Source: Thiobacillus sp. UBA3361 (lineage in GTDB: Bacteria; Pseudomonadota; Gammaproteobacteria; Burkholderiales; Thiobacillaceae). Taken from it: DNA of 13,810 nucleotides. Location of the stretch: positions 37,833-51,642 of the forward strand of contig DEQR01000017.1 in the NCBI GenBank assembly GCA_002360535.1, written 5' to 3'. Of this stretch, positions 13,352 to 13,810 are shown in pieces; the first letter of the stretch is position 1, and each line of letters begins with the position of its first letter. The notes under the pieces are model-generated. The model had not been told where the DNA came from. It saw only the letters and a program-made list of their open reading frames with translations, and did no database searches. Both the position numbers and the translations under genes were made by a program.

Positions 13352-13810
13352 ATGGAGGAGACCTTTACGGGCGGCCATGTCTCGCCGGCCGGGGTGGATC
13401 GGCGCGCACACAATTGCCCCGTGATCGGCGATGCTGTTTCTATGCTGGCGACGCGTGGGGCTGGACGGCTTGGTGTCCTTGGCGCTGGCGACGCTGCGGA
13501 TGCGCGTCGCGCGCATCTGCACGTGCTTGCGCAACGCTGCTCAGGTGTGCTGCTTGGCGTGGCGGCGGTGTCTGCTGTTTCTGTGGTCGCGATGGTGCTG
13601 ATGGGGGGTTCGCGTCCGGAGTGGTGGGCTCGGGGAGAGACAGTGGCGACGGCGGCGAAGCGTCGCGAACTCGCGAGCGGCCTGGACAACGGGGCGTGGA
13701 CTGTCGCGACGAGCCTGCGACCGATGACCGGGGTGGCATCGGGTGACGGCATGGTGAGCGAGCCATGGTCGGTCTCGGTGTCGGCGCAGAGCGCGTCGGC
13801 GTGGCTGAAC
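13352..13810 (+). CDS. Unrecognised single-span membrane protein, 3' end outside the window
   Basis: An open frame of 153 codons runs from the ATG at 13352 to the last base with no stop. AGGAG at 13341-13345, six bases before the ATG, is a good SD. The first 64 residues are polar and arginine-rich (DRRAH, ARRAH). One transmembrane helix follows (about 66-84, VLLGVAAVSAVSVVAMVLM), then a segment that would lie outside the cytoplasm containing PEWWARGETVATAAKRRELASG and PWSVSVSAQSASAWLN. I do not recognise a family. The W-S-V-x-V-S-x-x-Q-x-x-A-W-L pattern faintly recalls planctomycete (Phycisphaerae) membrane proteins, which is a weak impression only. Codons such as GCT, TCT, CTT and GGT are used more freely than in the genes to the left. 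It is divergent from the broken DHH gene, on the far side of the apparent junction. Confidence 0.6.
   Translation, partial: MEETFTGGHVSPAGVDRRAHNCPVIGDAVSMLATRGAGRLGVLGAGDAADARRAHLHVLAQRCSGVLLGVAAVSAVSVVAMVLMGGSRPEWWARGETVATAAKRRELASGLDNGAWTVATSLRPMTGVASGDGMVSEPWSVSVSAQSASAWLN

Noticed and set aside
13339..13752. A reverse-strand 137-codon frame at the right edge
   Set aside because: The opposite strand has a better SD, a clear membrane helix and an open frame to the end. The reverse product is serine/threonine/arginine-rich low complexity.

Overview
The window is GC-rich, densely coding DNA. Its gene content (lepA, ubiJ-ubiB, potABCD, mtnA next to a class II aldolase) fits a gammaproteobacterial chromosome, possibly near the Chromatiales/Ectothiorhodospiraceae. 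That placement is inferred from recognisable protein families; no rRNA or tRNA is present to confirm it.

Layout. (1) The left edge holds the 5' end of lepA, reading leftwards out of the window. (2) At 277-2385 two rightward genes encode a small four-helix membrane protein (DUF6394-like) and a K+ channel with two RCK/TrkA domains. (3) At 2374-4127 a leftward pair, mtnA then a FucA-type class II aldolase, overlaps by ATGA and resembles the isomerase and aldolase steps of the 5-methylthioribose/5-deoxyribose 'DHAP shunt'. (4) At 4191-6307 rightward ubiJ-ubiB serve ubiquinone synthesis. (5) At 6308-7209 there is a visibly A/T-richer island with one secreted GlcG/HbpS-type protein preceded by an almost ideal Shine-Dalgarno. 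(6) At 7210-11153 lies a complete potABCD-type ABC importer, followed by a sodium:solute symporter (11289-12719). (7) At 12727-13299, leftward, is the C-terminal half of a DHH/DHHA1 phosphoesterase whose N-terminal half is missing. (8) At 13352-13810 a rightward gene with a clear SD, no recognisable family and different codon choice runs off the window.

The transporter block carries dispersed GC-rich repeats: a REPIN-like inverted doublet between potA and potB, a repeat translated as the n-region of the PotD-like signal peptide, and two hairpin repeats between potD and the symporter. Repeats in intercistronic gaps may tune expression; the one inside the potD coding region is the most unusual.

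How the genes may work together: polyamine synthesis releases methylthioadenosine, so MtnA/aldolase salvage and a polyamine-type importer are metabolically related, although they are not one operon. Points most worth a second look are the DUF6394-channel pair, the mtnA-aldolase pair, the repeat-derived signal peptide, the altered ligand pocket of the PotD-like protein, and the abrupt change near 13.3 kb, which may be a recent insertion junction or an assembly chimera.
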